A DNA stretch of 64,000 nt from Sphagnum compactum (taxonomy: Eukaryota > Bryophyta > Sphagnopsida > Sphagnales): contig OZ234499.1 of NCBI GenBank assembly GCA_965153455.1, positions 7,512,515 through 7,576,514 of the forward strand, written 5' to 3'. The notes below the pieces were generated by a model that worked only from the letters and a program-made list of their open reading frames with translations, was not told the DNA's origin and made no database searches. Within the stretch, counting starts at the first letter, position 1. The number at the start of each line of letters is the position of its first letter. The translations under genes were made by a program, and so were the position numbers. Below are positions 23,001-32,924 of the stretch, piece after piece.

Positions 23001-23635
23001 TCTTGCCAGACACATATCCTCTAGGATCACCACAGAGGCTATTTTCATAGGTGGGAAGGTGGTCAGATTGCAGTGATATGTGGGAAAGTCTCCAGCAAAA
23101 CTTAGTCTTGTACAAATTAGGCTCTTTGCATACTTAATGCCACTTGGTTAATGGAAATCAAAGTGTATTCAGTGGGTAACTCTGGATGGTAGAATTCATC
23201 ATGTCCACAAACCGAATGACATTTGAATAAAGATCAGAGGCTCTAAAGACTTAATATTGGATCTGAATTTATTCTCTTCATGATGTACCAGCCTGTTAGC
23301 ATCTGACATGTCCTAATTGTCCTCAGAATATTGTTAACGTTGCCAAAGTGAGCATTGAACTAGGTCCTGAGAGGATGTAACAAATTCCAAAAGACACTCA
23401 GTGAGTTTATTTGCATTTCACTGGGTGCAGTTCATTATATGGAGCACCAGTATTGGCTGCAGATTTGAGAGCAGGAGCTGCTCTAGTCCTTGCAGGTATG
23501 GCAGCTGAGGGGACCACACGCATTGAAGGAGTAAGTCATATTGACCGGGGCTATGAGAAATTAGATCACAAGTTGTGTCTTCTTGGTGCATCAATTCAGA
23601 GATTGCCTTGCCTACCATCGGAATTGACAATGTAG
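20011..23635 (+). CDS. murA: UDP-N-acetylglucosamine 1-carboxyvinyltransferase (MurA), nuclear, six exons, probably plastid-targeted
   Basis: MurA transfers enolpyruvate from PEP to UDP-GlcNAc, the first committed step of peptidoglycan synthesis. Exons: 20011-21116, 21696-21846, 21941-22225, 22338-22494, 22774-22852, 23431-23635. All introns are GT-AG and phases match, giving 660 codons plus TAG with no break. I chose ATG 20011 as the first in-frame ATG. Residues 1 to about 228 form a Ser/Arg-rich, acid-poor start and low-complexity stretch ([14 protein letters not shown], then RRRGRRRS) like a plastid transit peptide. The enzyme domain runs 229-660 (432 residues; E. coli MurA has 419). Seen motifs: ISGAKNS (Lys250, Asn251, substrate binding), [25 protein letters not shown] with catalytic Cys345, [17 protein letters not shown] (Asp463, the general-base position), [28 protein letters not shown] (Arg606) and HIDRGYEKL. 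Cys (not Asp) at 345 predicts fosfomycin sensitivity. In mosses the Mur pathway supports chloroplast division; that role here is inferred. No other Mur gene is in the window. Confidence 0.93.
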
Positions 23636-24950
23636 TACTCTCACCTTGAATGAGAACTTTGATTCGTTGCTGGCTCTTTCCCACCTTGGTAAAATGTGAA
23701 TGTTTATATGAATCACTCCCTCGAATGTTCAGTTTCAATAGAAAATGACATTGAAGTCAATTTCAATCTTTTTGAATCAATGGGCTCCTTAAAGGAATGC
23801 ACCTCAGACAATACTGCTGCTGGTCGTGAAGCCAGCTCATCTTTTTGCTGTATGGTCTGCTAATTCTTCGGGAATTCTGTGAGGCTATCCTATCACAAGT
23901 CAAAATTGAAGTTGCATGAGCATTTGTGATCACAACACAGTTGTGACATTCTCCATATTTAAGAATAACATAACCAATAAAAATTACAGGGCTAGTTATT
24001 CTGGTAACACTAACTGGCTTTTTTGAACAGTCAAGTTCGGAGTGCAGATAGAACCTGTGGATTGATCTGTAATAAATTGAGGTCGAGTAGAAGTTTAGCA
24101 AACGAGGAGATTGCAAGAATTGAAGATATGAGAGAACTCTTGGAATGGAGTCACTCAAGCATCTTCAATTTTACTAAGAAAGCTCCAGGTACAAAGTGGA
24201 TGAAGAGGCTGATACAGTTGTGTAGATTTATAGATTTGCACTTCATGGTACAGGCAAGCAAAGTAGAGGGTGTATGCTCTGTAGTGAGAAAATTGTGTCT
24301 GCAAATCAAGTTAGAGATGGATGAAAGTGCAATAACAAGCTATAAGAAGGGCCTGTTTACACTAGAGACCATGGGCCAGGGCCCATTGCAATCTCTAATC
24401 CCTGATTGGGCCAACGTGGGGGCTTGGGGTGGTGGCTTTGGGTTTACATTGGGATGTTTTGGGGCTTAAGCCCAACTAAATGGTTTTGGATGAAGTTGGA
24501 ATTTCACATGGCATGTTTTGGATAATGTCATTTGGGACTTTGTTCTATTTTTTCAGGCCCACCTCTTGGAGACAAGCTTGGTCAAATAGTGAAGGTCCAA
24601 TGGTGTCAAAAAAATCTCAACTGCTCATCTATGATTTTTATTTCAAAAGAGATTTTGTGCACCCCTCCTAAAAACCTGCTTTTAACATAAGAATTTCTTT
24701 TCCCCTTTACTTAAGTTTAATGAAAAAAAAACTAGGTGTGAAGATATCCAACAAAAGTTGTATTCCTACCCCAAAAGTCAGAAAAATTCACTAGAATTTT
24801 ATATCACTTTTAAGTAGGTAGCCAACAAATAGAAGGATGCTTAGATTGTTTTACTTAGAGTTTATTAATAGACAAATTTGGATGATCATCACTGTATGTA
24901 CATCACAAAAGTGTTAAAGAAAGTGCTTCAAGTGGGAAAATATTATCATA
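23636..24950. other. Downstream of MurA; one unexplained 148-codon open frame, no recognised gene
   Basis: The open frame 24023-24469 on the plus strand begins near an acceptor-like TTGAACAG and reads RSLANEEIARIEDMRELLEW and similar, but I recognise no domain. It ends in a G/T-rich low-complexity stretch (GGGGGCTTGGGGTGGTGGC). It could be a transposon remnant. The rest (24480-24950) is AT-rich with nothing recognisable. Confidence 0.3.
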
Positions 24951-24995
24951 CTAGTGAGTACCCGTGACCTTCGGACACTGTGAAGTCCCTTGGTT
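24951..24995 (-). mobile_element. Helitron-like 3' terminus on the minus strand
   Basis: Read on the minus strand the sequence ends GGTCACGGGTACTCACTAG, followed by T, nearly the same as the end of the Helitron at 36348 (GCCACGGGTTACCCACTAG). Just inside the end is a short hairpin, GTGTCC-GAA-GGTCAC, with one mismatch. A Helitron end needs CTRR next to T with such a hairpin, and both are present. No matching 5' TC terminus was found to the right, so the element is truncated or its start has changed. Confidence 0.45.
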
Positions 24996-25205
24996 TCTTT
25001 AAACCGAGAGAGAGACACAAAGGTGCAAAGCAGCTAATTTTATTTTTATTTTATTTATTTATTTTATTTGGAGGACGGATGCGCGGGTCCTCCAAAGGGG
25101 CCTCCTCTTCCTCTTCGTTCATTGGTTTAATGAGAGTTCTTGTGTTGAAGGGGGGGGGGAGATAGGTGAAGAGGTCTATTCAAAGCAAAGTTGGCTGCAA
25201 TGAGC

Positions 25206-25560
25206 TCACATTGCGTCCCCTTTCCAGATGTCGGAACTCCAGAAATCATAATCTTCAGGGCCTCCATTCTTGCCGAGGCCTAAACTAATTTTGCCAGAGG
25301 AAAAAAAAAAAGAAAAACCAATAAGTCGAAATATTTTGATGTTGCAGCAGCAGCAGCGCTTTGGAATTCTGCCTGGACAACGAAGATAGAATTGTAAAAA
25401 CAATGTGAAACTGGCTAAATTTACAGCAATATTCCTTCCATCAGAAGTGCTTTCCAATTTGCAATTCAGGAAATTTCTTCAATGCACCTTGGCTGCATCC
25501 CCTTTCCAGAAGCCGGAACTCTAAAAATCATAATCTTCTTAAAAGATTGATCAATATCAA
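25206..25560. repeat. Duplicated fragments around the alpha/beta-hydrolase remnant
   Basis: The phrase CCCCTTTCCAGA(T/A)G(T/C)CGGAACTC(C/T)A then AAATCATAATCTTC occurs at 25215-25252 and again at 25500-25537. A second phrase, AAAGAAAAACCAATAAGTC with a poly-A lead and the following ATGTTG(C/T)AGCAGCA, occurs at 25308-25355 and 26947-27020. The latter sits just upstream of the hydrolase exon on the minus strand. The locus has therefore been duplicated and rearranged. Confidence 0.55.
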
Positions 25561-26911
25561 TCAATCCTTGGTTGAGTTCTGGGGGCAGGTTTTCAGGAAA
25601 TTGAGGATGATGTGGTTATATTCCTTGGGATTCTCAATTGGAGGTATGTGCCCACAATTCTTCATCACAACCAACTTTGCTCTGCTTGTACCTAAATGTC
25701 TGCATAGTTAATGCCTAAGTTAATGCCCTGGTTGCAAGGGCATTCCTGAAATATGTGCTATTCCTTGGCTATGTGTAGAATATCAAAAGGGCCATACTGG
25801 TACATGCCTCCAACCTCAAGCCATAGGCCCGTCATTGTGGATTCTTTTTTTTCACCCAAATTCTCATATAGGAGTGGTATTTTGTTTTCTTAGGATTAAA
25901 AAAATGAAAAGAAGAAAATCCAGCTGTACATGATGATGATGACTCCAAGAAAGTTCAAAGTCTTGAAACAACCAATTTTCTCAATTGGATTTTTCAGGTT
26001 TGTGATAATGGATGATGATGAGTTAAACTCACTTGGAGCATATCGTGAAAAATGAATTTCAAAAGCCACCTTGCCAGCTGCTGGAAGTCATAACGCTGAG
26101 ATGCTGCTGCCTTTTGTTTGGCATTGGCTGATGCCCCTGCTGCAGTTGTTTCTGCCACCTCCCCCCTATCGTCAGCGCTGATGGCATCAGCACCTGGATT
26201 GGTCTAGCTCTCTGTGACCCGCGTATGAAGAAGAGCATTTGGAGGGTCTTGTGAAGTGCTGGCGGTAACACCACCGCCCAGATTCCTTGAAATAGGAGAT
26301 GCAATAACCCGCACCTACTTTAGCTCCCCTACTCCAAATATCCCGATTGAAACTTTGGCACCCACATTGCCAGTCCTGCTGTTGCTCTCCATGGGTTCCT
26401 CCAAAGATCCGCACAAGGTTTCCCACTTTCTTCCACATGAGAGTATTGCAACCGGCCTCGGATGATCATGTTGGAATTGACTTGGTGACCACTATTAGAC
26501 CCCATACCTGGTTCACCTAAGCCATAAGCCAGTTCCGATTATCACATCGTCACTGGAATTTGAGAGCATTGGCATTGGGTTGAAGACGTAGAGGTTCTTC
26601 CTGATCACTAATTATGTGACATGGCCATGTTTGCATAACTTTTGTAAAACAAATTTCTCTTGATAGGCAGGCAACTATCACATTGCTTTGTATGTCACAT
26701 TCGCAAGGAAGACCTTCATTCCCTTGACTGAAGATGGCAACATGACCTCCGATATGCTGGACAGATTGCTCCTGGCAAGAAGCTCGTCCAAGTTAGCTGA
26801 CATGAAACGCACCCCTGAGCTGGAAATCACCACTTTCTTCACAAAATTTGGATACATCTCTGCCATCCGAAATGCCACCATGCCACCATAGTTAGTTCCC
26901 ACCAATTGTAT
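25561..26911 (-). pseudogene. Plant alpha/beta-hydrolase, partial and probably inactive
   Basis: Two exon-like pieces on the minus strand. Piece 1 (26911 to about 26693, after acceptor AACCAG) reads IQLVGTNYGGMVAFRMAEMY, then PNFVKKVVISSSG and LPSSVKGMKVFLANVTYKAM. Piece 2 (25699-25561, after acceptor TATGCAG) reads AKLVVMKNCGHIPPIENPKE and ends FLKTCPQNSTKD plus TGA. Together they match the nucleophile elbow and the C-terminal histidine region of the family of plant soluble hydrolases with a YGGMVAFRMAEMYP elbow. The elbow should be GTSYGG; here it is GTNYGG, so the nucleophile Ser is Asn (a single G-to-A change, AGC to AAC). The His motif GHIP is intact. The N-terminal half, the lid and the Asp-bearing segment (normally WGExDQIF) were not found, and a stop follows piece 1 directly. 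A foldback element copy lies in the gap. I judge it a pseudogene. Confidence 0.65.
25712..25798 (-). mobile_element. Foldback/MITE-like element, copy C (degraded)
   Basis: On the minus strand it reads TAGCCAAGGAATAGCACATA, then AATGCCCTTG and AGGGCATTAA, matching the loop and right arm of copy B (GTAGCCAAGG, ATGCCCTTCC, AGGGCATTAC). The left arm is only recognisable as GGCCCTTTTGATATTC. It lies immediately upstream of the last exon piece of the hydrolase remnant. Confidence 0.4.
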
Positions 26912-27860
26912 CTGGTTATGAAAACCAATTTCGCAAGAGGAAAAAAAAAGAAAAACCAATAAGTCAAAATAAAGCATGAATAATTGATGACAACATGTTA
27001 TTATGATGTTGTAGCAGCAATAATGCTTTGAAACATGTGGGGCCAATAAATCATATAAAACTCATGACCAAAAATCATAGTCTTTGAAGTTGAAGGTTTA
27101 TTAGTATTGAAAAAATATATCCTACAAAGAAACCGAATCTCACAATTTGTCCTGAAACTTCCCTATGCTTTTGGGTTATGAATTACTATTAGGGTTTAGG
27201 GTGGTTCAGCGAGAACTAATCCTATCTTTTGGGAAGGAAAAAAAAAAAATCTCCTCATTAATATACATTAGGAAGGAAATTGTTCGCCAAAAACGACCAC
27301 TTAATACCTGTTTACAAAATATTCTAAACATTAATATACACTGGTGCAAAACAAATTCGCCCCATTTTTGCTGTTAGGAATCCAAAGAGCTCTTGGTGCT
27401 TGTAACTTTCAGCCTGCATGAAAAAACCTTTTAGAAAACCAACTTTCTTCTTCTTAGTGATGACTGTGGTAAAAAGCTCCTGCTTCCTTGTGATGACTAT
27501 GCAAAAAAACCAGCACCCAATGTGTTGTTTGGTGATAGGTGTCCAAGAAATCTTGTGCCCATTGCTACGCCCACAAACTTGCAATGGGTTTGTTGTGCCC
27601 ACCATTGCGTTCACAAACTTGTGACAGGTTTGGTGAATAGGAGCTTTGTAGCCCCAGGTTTTGCGAAGATTCTGGCCATATGTTCAAAATTGAACAATTA
27701 TTTTGTAAATGTCCATTGTTGAGACTTTCATCTATTTTGATGATGAGGACAAAAGATGTCCATAAGAGAGGATATCCTGGTTTGGTTATAGGTGAGTAAG
27801 TAAACTCTCTTTGGCTCTGATGTGTTCGAAGTTTGTTTTTTTGGGTCATTTTTAACCAGC
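26912..27860. other. Intergenic, no gene recognised
   Basis: Between 26912 and 27060 it repeats intron-like sequence seen at 25300 (see the duplicated-fragment entry). From 27060 to 27860 it is AT-rich; small ORFs on both strands (27324-27614, 27565-27849) overlap each other and match nothing I know. The phrases GTGATGACT(G/A)TG and TGTGCCCA(T/C)(T/C)(A/G)TTGC recur at 27458-27610, a weak direct repeat. Confidence 0.35.
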
Positions 27861-28746
27861 AGATCTTTAGATGGGCATAACTTCCTTAATATTGACTCGA
27901 TTCAAACGATTTAAAGGGCGCTGGGTGCGCCCTCCACTCCTCTACATTTTGTCTTCAGACGCCAGAAACAAAGGAGGCACCCTCTAAGATTTAGAGCTGA
28001 CTGACACACTGAGTGTTTAGTCACTGGCCTGGTTACCCTAGGATGAAACCGGAAGCAGATCTTCAGATGGGCATAACTTCCTTAATATTGACTCGATTCA
28101 AACGATTTAAAGGGCCTTGGGTGCGCCCTCCACTCCTCTACATTTTATCTTCAGACGCCACAAACAAAGGAGGCACCCAGTAAGATTTAGAGCTGACTGA
28201 CACACTGAGTGTTTAGTCACTGGCCTGGTTACCCTAGGATGAAACCGGAAGCAGATCTTTAGATGGGCATAACTTCCTTAATATTGACTCGATTTAAACG
28301 ATTTAAAGGGCCTTGGGTGCGCCCTCGACTCCTCTACATTTTATCTTCAGACGCCAGAAACAAAGGAGGCACCCTGTAAGATTTAGAGCTGACTGACACT
28401 TAGATCTTTAGATGGGCATAACTTCCTTAATATTGACTCGATTCAAACGAAGTAAAGGGCGTTGGGTGCGCCCTCTACTCCTCTACATTTTATCTTCAGA
28501 CGCCGGAAACAAAGGAGGCACCCTCTAAGATTTAGAGCTGAGTGACACTTAGATCTTTAGATGGGCATAACTTCCTTAATATTGACTCGATTCAAACGAT
28601 GTAAAGGGCGTTGGGTGCGCCCTCCACTCCTCTACATTTTATCTTCAGACGCCAGAAACAAAGGAGGCACCCTCTAAGATTTAGAGCTGACTGACACACT
28701 GAGTGTTTAGTCACTGGCCTGGTTACCCTAGGACGAAACCGGAAGC
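27861..28746. repeat. Tandem array of five units (196, 196, 149, 149, 196 bp)
   Basis: Units start with AGATCTT(T/C)AGATGGGCATA at 27861, 28057, 28253, 28402 and 28551. Units 3 and 4 lack the last 47 bp or so (the part from GAGTGTTTAGTCACTGGCC to the next AGATC). Units are close to identical, with scattered substitutions. A diverged relative of the whole unit is at about 44497-44680, in LTR-like DNA, so the array is probably an amplified piece of an LTR. Its last 24 bp overlap the 3' end of the glycine-rich reading frame on the minus strand. Confidence 0.9.
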
Positions 28747-29005
28747 AGTTCCAGTTCTTGTCGTGCCTCCCGTCCCCGTGCCATAGCCACCGGCTCCAGG
28801 ACCTCCTCCGGCACCACAACCCCCGGCTCCAGGACCTCCTCCCGCACCATAACCCCCGGCTCCAGGACCCCCTTCCGGCGCCATAACCCCCGGCTCCAGG
28901 ACCCCCTCCGGCACCATATCCCCCAGCTCCAGGAGCTCCTCCGGCACCATATCCACCTCCAGCTGTTGCTGCAGGAGCTCCAGTACCATATCCAGCTATG
29001 GCCAT
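28723..29005 (-). pseudogene. Glycine-rich repeat protein gene, frameshifted, 3' end replaced by the tandem array
   Basis: From ATG 29005 the minus strand reads MAIAGYGTGAPAATAGGGYG, then an 11-residue repeat PGAGGYGAGGG encoded by a 33-bp minisatellite. The repeat starts (GGCTCC on plus) fall at 28792, 28825, 28858, 28892 and 28925: all steps are 33 except one of 34. That extra base (within 28868-28874) shifts the frame; the opened frame then runs through the array to 28592. In the other frame the repeats continue and end GYGTGTGGTTRTGTASGFVL with TAA at 28723. The GYGTGTGGTTRTGT phrase resembles glycine/threonine-rich parts of dehydrin-type LEA proteins, but no lysine-rich K segment is present, since the coding sequence runs into the array. 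It is either a truncated LEA-like gene or a non-coding minisatellite. Confidence 0.5.
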
Positions 29006-29039
29006 GTCCAAAACCCCAAAGCATTTTCTATTTTCTACC

Positions 29040-29712
29040 TTCCCCACGGATGGATGGAGGGACGGATGGAGGACGGGAGGGAGGGATGGATGGAAAGGAC
29101 GACGGATGAGAAGGACGACCAGCCAAGGACGACAAAACCACCGATATTATATAGTTAGATTTAAGTTCAAGTAGATATGGACATTCGCCATAACAATTTC
29201 CAACTTATAACAATAGTTTATGTTACCAATATGTCGTTGATATTGGCATTGTGAACATTGTATGCCAACAACATGCCTAGTGTCCATAGAGGTGTGTTTG
29301 TCCATTGTATATTCCATAGACCCTTATTAATGGACTATTTTCAAGAGTTCTTAAATAAGCAAAACAACCAACCATGATATTAGCTATCAAAAAATGCAAT
29401 TGTATTGACCAACAAACATGATAGATTGGCTCAAATGCCTTCAAAGCCAAAGCCATTCATCTTTGGTTTGCAACAAGGTCAAGTTAATATAACAATTGAA
29501 ACGTTTTATGTGCAACCAAGAAGGACCGGAAAAAAAAACTACTTTCAACACACTAATTTATATATATCCTTCCACCCCAACCATTTAATTTTAAAAGCAA
29601 CTTCCCAACTGAGTCTATTTGCCACCTAACTTTAACCTAATCACCATTCAGCCCTAACTTAACTGTCATCTCCAAAGCCTAAATGCAGGCTTCCAAACAT
29701 AACTCCAAAGTC
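29040..29712. other. GGAT/GGAC microsatellite, then intergenic
   Basis: At 29047-29120 there is a run of GGATGGATGGAGGGACGGATGG-type purine repeats, which on the minus strand lies just upstream of the glycine-rich frame and may be part of its leader or promoter. From 29130 to 29712 I see no gene. Confidence 0.5.
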
Positions 29713-31200
29713 TATATGATTTGTTACCGAATGATGTCCATGATCCTTTATGCAATTAGATTAATTTTTGGAATTGGTCTGAGTCATAATGGCATGGGTG
29801 ATATTTTTGTTTGAAATGAGAACCTATGAACAATTGTTTAAGTTCAAGATGTCAAAGCCTTTTAGAATTTCCAAATTGATTCCACAATTTTGGATCCATC
29901 ACCAATGGGTGGAATTGAAGTGGCAATTGTAGCAACTTCTTCTCAAGATGATGATGGAATTTAAGGAATTGACACCCATGCGGTTCATTCATTTGTTTTA
30001 GTCCTTCCAATTCTTAAGGTGAGATTATATGTCATTTTGACCTAAACAATGTTTTATTGGAAGTGTAGCTGAACAAAAAGACTACAAATGGTCATATTGT
30101 TATTGGGAGATCAATTTTGAGAATTGGGCTAAAGGATTTCCTTATGTGGTGTTCTAGTAATTTGTTTGTGTACATTTGGTCATTTGCACAATGACACAAC
30201 ATGTTGAAATCCCAGGATAATGTTTTGTTGAAGACAAGTATTCAATTCAATGACAACAATGTCTTTAATTAAAAAGTCATTGCATCAAGAATTTTTGGCA
30301 TTTCTTGGCCTCTAAGCCATAGAAGCCAGTGTTTCATAAGAAACGTTTTGATTTCTTTTGATATGTTAAGGGGTCAAATCTATGGAAGATTGTTTTGATA
30401 GATGATGTTGTTTATAAAAACATATATAATCTTGCCAACAATGTGATTTTTGTTACCACATTCTCTCTCTAAAAATGATAAGAATTATTTGTTAAAGATT
30501 GTCCTACCATATCCGAGGATGTTGAATTCCTCGAGAATGGATGTTCTTCCCATTTTGGTTTGTGATAACCCATTCAATAGCATTATGAATGTAAATATAG
30601 AGGATCCTGTGTATAGAAAACTTTTCGAACCTTGCAACAATATGTGTAATGATTCCTTTTGTAAAAAAACAAAATTGTAAATTTGAACATGACTTGTTAT
30701 GTGTTTTTTGTCTTTGGCTTCCCGATGTGTTAATTGTAGATATTATGTCAGTAGAGGAGGTTCAAGTCTGCATTATAGATCATTGTTGGATGTTTGGTTC
30801 ACAAAGAGGTTATGAAGCAATTTGTTGATGATGGTAAGAAGCCAACAAGTTTGTATGACTTATTAGTGAACGATGTCCATGATCCTTTATGCGACTAAAT
30901 TAATTCTTGGGATTGGCATGTGTGAGACCTAATACCATGGGTCATATTTCTATTTCAGATGAGATTCCTAGAACAATTGTTTAGGTTTAAGATATTGAGG
31001 CCTTTTAGGATGCCCAAATTGACTCCACAGTTTTGGATCCATCACTGGTGAGTAGAGTTGAAGTGGCAATTATTCCAACTTCTAATTGATACAATGGTGG
31101 AAAGGGAATTAACACCCATATTGTCCATTCATCTATTTTAGTCCTTCCAAAACTTGAAGGTGAAATTGTATGTCAATTTTGACATACAATGTCAATTTTG
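29713..31200. repeat. Two diverged direct copies of an unknown element, offset about 1.14 kb
   Basis: Copy 1 (about 29713-30045) and copy 2 (about 30856-31185) share GATGTCCATGATCCTTTATGC, then GAACAATTGTTTA(A/G)GTT, AAGCCTTTTAGAAT / AGGCCTTTTAGGAT, CAATTTTGGATCCATCAC and TTTTAGTCCTTCCAA. Both contain stops in all frames over this span. Copy 2 read in shifting frames gives phrases such as DSTVLDPSLVSRVEVAI, not a known domain. Between them, 30046-30855, no gene is recognised; the ORF at 30450-30680 matches nothing I know. Confidence 0.55.
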
Positions 31201-32924
31201 ACATATACATATGATATTCCCATTCATAGTAATGAAGGCAATATACAGTTTTGACCCAAAAAACCTACTATAATGGCAAGCAATTTGACCATAAGGTTAA
31301 ATAAAATTTGTCAATTTGTTTATATTTTAAAAATCTTTTTTCACTTTTTTTTTAAGGGGGTGGGGTGTGGGGGGGTGGGTGGGGGGGGTGTGGTCTTTTT
31401 AATAAAAAAAACTTTTATTGACTGTTGGGGGAAGGGGGTTTAGTACCTTTGTTTTTACTTCTCTTGATTGTCCAAGAAAAATGAAAAGAAGGGGTGAGAC
31501 TATTGAATTTGGCCATGGAGGATGGTCCCTCTTTGGTCTTTTTTTTTTTTTGGGTAAAACCTATGTTTCATGGTTAAATTGCCTAAACATTTGTTGAACT
31601 CATTAGATTTCAACTAAATTGGTTAAAACTTGATTAAACCTTGGGGAAATTGGTTAAATCAAGTAAACATATTGAACATATCTTGAACCTATCAACACCA
31701 TGATCATGACATTCACCCAATAAGCATTGTTTATCATGCCAAAGTACATATTTTGCCTTGAAATATACGATTGATGTCCACATTTGAACAAACCCTTGGA
31801 AGGTAGAAGAAGCTAATGCATGTATTTGAAATTGTTCACATATTATTTTTTGTTATTCTTGAAGTGGCTAGTAGTAGATTTGTTGCATCAATAATGACAA
31901 TCATTACATGAGTATTATTGTTTGAAATTTTCATGTTAAATTGTGTATGGAAAAAATAGGAGCATGGAGTGAAATACATTTTGCAACTTTGAGGAGAAGG
32001 ACAAATAGTCAACAACAACTCCAAAATCTATAAGTCACGTAGACTACTCATTTTGCAAACAAACTAAAAAGTAATGCAACAAAATTTGTAAAGCAAATAC
32101 AAATTCAAAAGAAAAACATAAGCAAACACACTTGGAAAAATTGATTTCAAGAATACAAAAATAGAGTTCAAATTTGCTTCACATAAAAAAATGGATAGTA
32201 CAACAATACGACAAGTAATGTCCTAAGTTTTATCATAGAAACGTTTATAAGGATCAAAGGCGATGTTAAACCAAAACATTAGGGAAATCCCCCCCAAAAA
32301 ATTAAAACTGGAAGAAAACTAAAAAAATATCATTGTCTAAATTCTAAAACCTTAAACTAGAATCACACTAACTCAAATTTTTTTTAGTTTCAAAGATAGA
32401 CATATGATTTTTGGTAATTAGTTTTCAATAACCCTTTTTGGTAACAAGTTTTGGTGAGGCTTTTGGTATAACTTTTTTGGAAACAATTATGGTAGCAAAA
32501 ACTAACAATACAAAATTGGTACTCAATTTATTTACAATTTTTGGTGACAAGTTTTTAGAAATCTATCTTCGCCTTTAACAAGAGTGAACTATTGGTTGAC
32601 CCATGTGGTTTTCTTTTGGTTTTCCTAACCTAGGTGGTTTCGTACATGGGGTTTTATGTTTTCCAAATATATGTTGCAGAAGGGTACAAATTTTGTTTTC
32701 CATCTCCAGAGGAATAGGTGGCATGGTTGCAATGCCTAGATGTAATCTATAGGTGGTAAATTGGGATGTACCAACAAGGGCAATGCTTGTGGTGTGGATT
32801 TCACCATTTGCATGTCGTTTATGGTTTGTGCTTTAGGTGATACTACCTTTCTAGAAATTTCAAAAAAGTAGACTACCCCTATGTTTTCTTTAAACATTTT
32901 TGGGGTTAGGACTTATAATCCCAT
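31201..32924. other. Intergenic with a G-rich, quadruplex-capable patch; no gene
   Basis: At 31356-31394 the plus strand holds several runs of 3-8 G (GGGGGTGGGGTGTGGGGGGG) that fit the G-quadruplex pattern. The rest is AT-rich. The phrase TGTCAATTTTGACATA at 31172 and 31190 is a short palindromic direct repeat. No coding segment recognised before 32925. Confidence 0.5.

Noticed and set aside
24023-24469. 148-codon open frame downstream of MurA as an additional gene or alternative MurA exon
   Set aside because: MurA already ends with a family-typical C-terminus at 23635, the frame has no recognisable domain, and it ends in low-complexity sequence. Kept only as an intergenic note.
26059-26438. 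Overlapping minus-strand frames between the two hydrolase exon pieces, considered as the missing middle exon
   Set aside because: They show none of the expected phrases of this hydrolase family (lid region, WGExDQIF), and two frames are open at once.
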